Below are positions 8,514 through 11,948 of a stretch of DNA of 11,948 nt, piece by piece. The stretch lies in the NCBI GenBank assembly GCA_003024985.2, contig PXIH01S0014490.1. One strand, written 5' to 3'. Origin of the DNA: Euperipatoides rowelli. Its lineage: Eukaryota > Onychophora > Udeonychophora > Euonychophora > Peripatopsidae. The position numbers and the translations under genes were made by a program. How positions within the stretch are numbered: position 1 is the first letter of the stretch; every line of letters begins with the position of its first letter. The notes under the pieces were generated by a model. That model made no database searches and was not told where the DNA came from. It saw nothing but the letters and a program-made list of their open reading frames with translations.

Positions 8514-10868
8514 GCAAATTCAGAAAACCCTGGTAAAAGCTACTGAACAACACATGGATTTATTATTAAACAATTAATGGATTCACATATTTTGATTAAC
8601 TTTTGTATTCTTCTTATATATGGGCAAACATAAAATATGAGATACATGATTAGACTTACATGAGCAGGGCTGTACTTGTGGCAGGAAAAAAATTACAATT
8701 TGTGTGGTCACACAAACAAGAAACACCAAATAGAAACCGGTTTAAAAGAATTATAAATATTTAAATTATTCCATTTGGACTGACTCAAATATATTTTTCT
8801 AAATCATCTCTGTAGTATGTCTTAAGCCTAGGATACTAACCTGTGTAAATTTTATGCATAACCTGCATAAATTAGTGGGCATTAACCAGAAGGCTATGCA
8901 CCTACTGCCAAATAGTCTATCTCTGTTCATTTGTTTACTGGACGCCATCACTGTTAGACAATAAGTGTTTACTTCTTCTATGGAAATTGGTTTATCATGA
9001 ACATAGTCCATAACATGTATATTATTAAGAGAATATGTTTATTTCCCAAGGAAGCCTATACTTCAGTTTGGAAAATAGCATGGGTTTGTCAAAGGTCCTG
9101 GAAAATATTGTTATTTCTGCTCCTACACAAAATGAAGACCTATTGTCATAAATGTTAGAAACCAATATGTAGAGAACATCAACATAAGTTCTACATTGTC
9201 TGTGTAAATGACTCAGAATAATTTGACTGTCTAGCTTTTCTTTTTAACTCTCTATTTTTGTTAAAAAAAAAATATTTTAATTACCATTTTGTGAGAAATA
9301 ATTGTAAAGTGGCTTAAACACACACTTTTTAATGTAATTGTTTAAAAATACAAGATTTTGTTATGCTATTTTTTTTACTTCTTCATTTTCTTTCTGTGTG
9401 AGTAAATTTTATGCATTCTTTGTAATAACGTACTATCCAAGATGATTAGTATTCTAGGGTTAAAATTAATAACAGCCCAATATTTTAAGAGTCACATTTT
9501 TTCAACATTATTATTTTCAGGACATTATATTGTTTTATATTAAAATATAAGAGTCATATAAAATGTCCTAACAAATTTATTATGGTACTGGTACTTAAAA
9601 ATAAAAACATTATCAAGATACATGTTTGTATAAGCTGGTTAATGTAAACATTTTATAACTTGGCTTACTTAATGATTTATAAGCTGCAGCTGGCTTTACT
9701 ACTAAAATCCCCAAGAAGATGATAATCTCTTTTGCTAATGACTGGATTATGAAATATTATCTTTGAAGTATTCTTATACTTAACACTTTATTTAGTTGGA
9801 AAGTTTTATTTAAAGTTAAATATTTTAAAACATAGCAATAGCTGATGTTTAATGATTTAATACAAAATAAAATTTTACAGAAAGCAAAAAATAAAGGTTT
9901 TAGGCTATGTTTTGCCTTTTATTTATGACAATTTTGAATTTGCTTTGAATCTACTGTGTGTTAAATTTAATGTCATAACCTTTAATTATTTTGTTGAAAC
10001 TTAAATAATTCACAAAAAAAAAAAATTATAAGTGATTTAAAACATAGGTTAAATTCATGGAAACAAAAAGGCACTCTTAGACATCAATCTTACTGATATG
10101 TTTTATCTAGAAAAATTAATTACAGGAATGTAAACATAATGATAAAGTAAAATATATTGATTATTCATTTATGATGAGCTCTTCTAAACTTCTTTTTTGT
10201 ATATACATTTTATAAATTACAATTTAATTTAAAAACGTATTAAGAAAATTTCTTAATTATCTTTAAAATAATTTAGGTTAAAGTTTAATATAGTAACAAA
10301 ACTGAAAAGAAAAAACTTTGTAATATAAAAACATGGTAAATTATAGGTAATTAAAATGAAATTTCTTTAAAACATTAACTTGTAAATGATTGTCAGCTTT
10401 CATTAACCCTGTTGATACAAATCACTCAGTAAAGTGTGTTGATCAGAAACAGAAAAGTTCAGAAAATAAAATAAAAATCTAATTTAAAATCAATGACTGG
10501 AAGTAATCATACTGATTTTACAGTCTGATACTAAAAATAGCTATAAATTTGATCACGAACTATAGAAGTTATATTTTTTTCTCTCTATTTTGATAACTTT
10601 GGTACAAAATTAAATCAGCAAATTTTAATCAAGAAAAAAACTTAATGGTTTATGATGGATGAAATTAGGAAAAAAATGAAATAATTTTCTGGGAAATACA
10701 GGAATATATAAATAAATTAGTTTTATACAATATTTTAATCAAAAACTAAAGTTTTAATTGAGAACATAAATAATGTTTTTAAAGCTATTCTGAGAACAGC
10801 TTGAAATAATGAATATGACTACTACTAATTTGAGCTTTAACAAAGGAAATCAATTTTCTTTACAAATT
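8514..10868. other. Long AT-rich noncoding stretch
   Basis: No gene, RNA gene or classified mobile element could be supported over these 2.3 kb. A 70-codon minus-strand frame at 9011-8799 has no recognisable domain. Homopolymer A/T runs are frequent (for example about 9261-9273 and 10015-10025). One imperfect hairpin is listed separately (9519-9569). Old, unrecognisable transposon debris is likely but cannot be shown by eye. Confidence 0.6.
9519..9569. repeat. Imperfect inverted repeat / hairpin, about 51 bp
   Basis: AGGACATT (9519-9526) faces AATGTCCT (9562-9569) as an exact eight-base inverse. Further TATAT/ATATA pairing inside would extend the stem with bulges. It could be a chance AT-rich palindrome, a very short foldback remnant or a small-RNA-like hairpin; nothing seen decides between these. 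Confidence 0.5.
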
Positions 10869-11209
10869 ACCTGACAAATTTTGGGGTACCCGACAAATTT
10901 TCAGATACCTGACAACTTTTCAGGTACCTAACAAATTTTCAGGTACCCGGCTACTTTTTAGGTACCCAACAACTTTTCAGGTACCCGACAATTTTTCAGG
11001 TACCCAACAACTTTTCAGGTAACTGACAACTTTTTGGGTACCTGACAACTTTTCTGATACCCAACAATTTTTCAGGTACCCAACAACTTTTCGGGCAGAC
11101 AACAATTTTTTAGGTACCTGGCAACTTTTCAAGTACCTGACAAATTTTCAGGTACCCAACAATTTTTTGAATACCCGACAACTTTTTGGAGTACCCAAAA
11201 AAATCAGGT
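10869..11209. repeat. 19-bp minisatellite, about 18 units
   Basis: The consensus unit is ACCYGACAACTTTTCAGGT. Sixteen consecutive units are exactly 19 bases long (10869-11172), unit 17 is 20 bases (11173-11192), and a degenerate unit of 17 bases ends at 11209. Unit junctions create GGTACC, often within the palindrome CAGGTACCTG. Variation is mostly C/T at base 4, G/A at base 5, C/A/T at base 10 and changes in CAG. Because 19 is not a multiple of three and stops occur, the array is not a coding repeat. A GGTACCC trace inside the following inverted repeat suggests the array once extended slightly further right. Confidence 0.95.
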
Positions 11210-11238
11210 AGATCTGCAGGTGGTACCCATGCAGATCT
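11210..11238. repeat. Perfect 9-bp inverted repeat at the minisatellite edge
   Basis: AGATCTGCA (11210-11218) and TGCAGATCT (11230-11238) are exact inverses separated by 11 bases that include GGTACCC. The structure directly abuts the minisatellite and could mark its boundary or the end of an element that carries the array. Confidence 0.85.
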
Positions 11239-11280
11239 ATAGTCTGGTGGTTTCCACTCAGATTTTTCTGTCTAACATAT

Positions 11281-11335
11281 TTGCTGTGAAATGTGGTCTT
11301 GCAGCCACAAGGTTGTGAGTTAGAGTCTCAGGCAG
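11281..11335 (+). other. tRNA-like segment with B-box resemblance, possible SINE fragment
   Basis: GAGTTAGAGTCTC (11317-11329) resembles a degenerate B box. TGAG-TTAGAGT-CTCA can fold as a T-arm with a seven-base loop. Upstream, TGTGG and CCACA flank TCTTGCAG as a five-base-pair anticodon-like arm. No convincing A box or target-site duplication was found, so this is either an eroded SINE head or coincidence. Confidence 0.35.
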
Positions 11336-11406
11336 CTTGTTACAGTATTATATTTAATATTATGTAAGATGTCTAAAATTATTTTTATGATAATGATTTT
11401 TACATA

Positions 11407-11943
11407 ACTCATGAACCGAAAGTCTTATCCACAAACCATGTGTGGTAATTTGTTAATCAACTGAAAACTTTTTTGGTTGTTCAATAGATGGCACCACAGA
11501 CTATTTTTAAAGCAAAAGGTGTCCATACAAGAAAAAGCAAAATGGAAAATAACCACCAAGTGTACCTACAATCTATTCATGGATGAAGAAGCTTAAGGTG
11601 ACTAGATGTTTACTGCAGGCTAAAGTTCAGGGTCATCATTCAACATCATCCAGCACTGTGGAGTGTGTCAGGCTATCATTTTGATGTAGTCCACAGAAGT
11701 CAATAATAAATAATGCATGTCAACTACAGTTATCAAGGTCAAATGTTCACCAAGTTATTCACTAAATTTACATGACAAAAGATATGCTGTCCAACACATG
11801 GCATGAAATTGAATTTTGGCTTGATATGCTGTATGAAACAATAGGGTCACATGTAGAAACCTACTAATGAAATGTAATAACTTTTTGAGTTGATAAACAA
11901 ATTGTAGCAAATGGTTTGTGGATACAACTTTTGGTTCATGAGT
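11407..11943. mobile_element. MITE-like element with long terminal inverted repeats and TA flanks
   Basis: The left terminus starts ACTCATGAACC and the right terminus ends GGTTCATGAGT. Including the flanking TA, the 35 bases 11405-11439 match the inverse of 11911-11945 at 32 positions. Similarity stops exactly at the TA on both sides (ACA-TA versus TTT-TA in inverted reading), so TA is the probable target duplication, as made by Tc1/mariner-type transposases. The 537-bp interior has no transposase frame, so it is non-autonomous. Superfamily assignment rests on the TA duplication and size only. The right end lies five bases from the window edge. Confidence 0.82.
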
Positions 11944-11948
11944 TAAAA

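Noticed and set aside
8799-9011. Minus-strand 70-codon frame, slightly less AT-rich than its surroundings
   Set aside because: No known motif, no supported splice acceptor upstream and no neighbouring exon. A GGTTAGT donor-like site inside it is not enough evidence.
10869-11209. CRISPR array
   Set aside because: The units are contiguous 19-mers with no unique spacers, in an animal-type genome.

Overview
The window is AT-rich, repeat-dominated DNA from an invertebrate animal nuclear genome. No intact gene is present and nothing looks bacterial. The evidence is the set of repeat types: a decayed non-LTR retrotransposon (LINE), a tRNA-derived SINE with its target-site duplication, MITE-like DNA transposon copies, an ATT/TAA microsatellite and a minisatellite. 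The phylum cannot be fixed from the sequence; a mollusc, cnidarian or other AT-rich invertebrate would all fit.

Layout. Bases 1-74 are a pure (TAA)24 tract. Bases 75-207 and 4969-6655, both on the minus strand, are two halves of one degenerate coding sequence. It belongs to a multicopy invertebrate protein family that I read as a FEN1/XPG-type PIN nuclease relative. The halves are separated by a plus-strand CR1/Jockey-type LINE (about 208-4968), which carries an ORF1 remnant, an apurinic endonuclease domain, a reverse transcriptase with its YADD box, a C-terminal region and a TA/TG-rich 3' UTR. The LINE inserted into the older sequence, and both have since decayed through frameshifts and stops. 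The (TAA)n tract also abuts a break in the older homology, so a second element may end there.

From 6656 onward there is no coding signal. The region holds a probable hAT-type non-autonomous element (7381-8010) and a small cluster of short direct and inverted repeats (8073-8145). It also holds a 271-bp minus-strand SINE (8227-8497), with a tRNA-like head and a 16-bp target-site duplication matching at 15 of 16 positions. After a long featureless AT-rich stretch comes a 19-bp-period minisatellite of about 18 units (10869-11209), a short perfect inverted repeat, a tRNA-like B-box segment, and a 537-bp element with long terminal inverted repeats flanked by TA (11407-11943).

Nothing here works together as a pathway. 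The window is best read as a layered insertion record: old nuclease-like repeat, then LINE, with SINE and MITEs placed independently. The most informative points are the reconnected split pseudogene and its proposed nuclease fold, the clean SINE duplication, the terminal-repeat element at the right edge, and the minisatellite.
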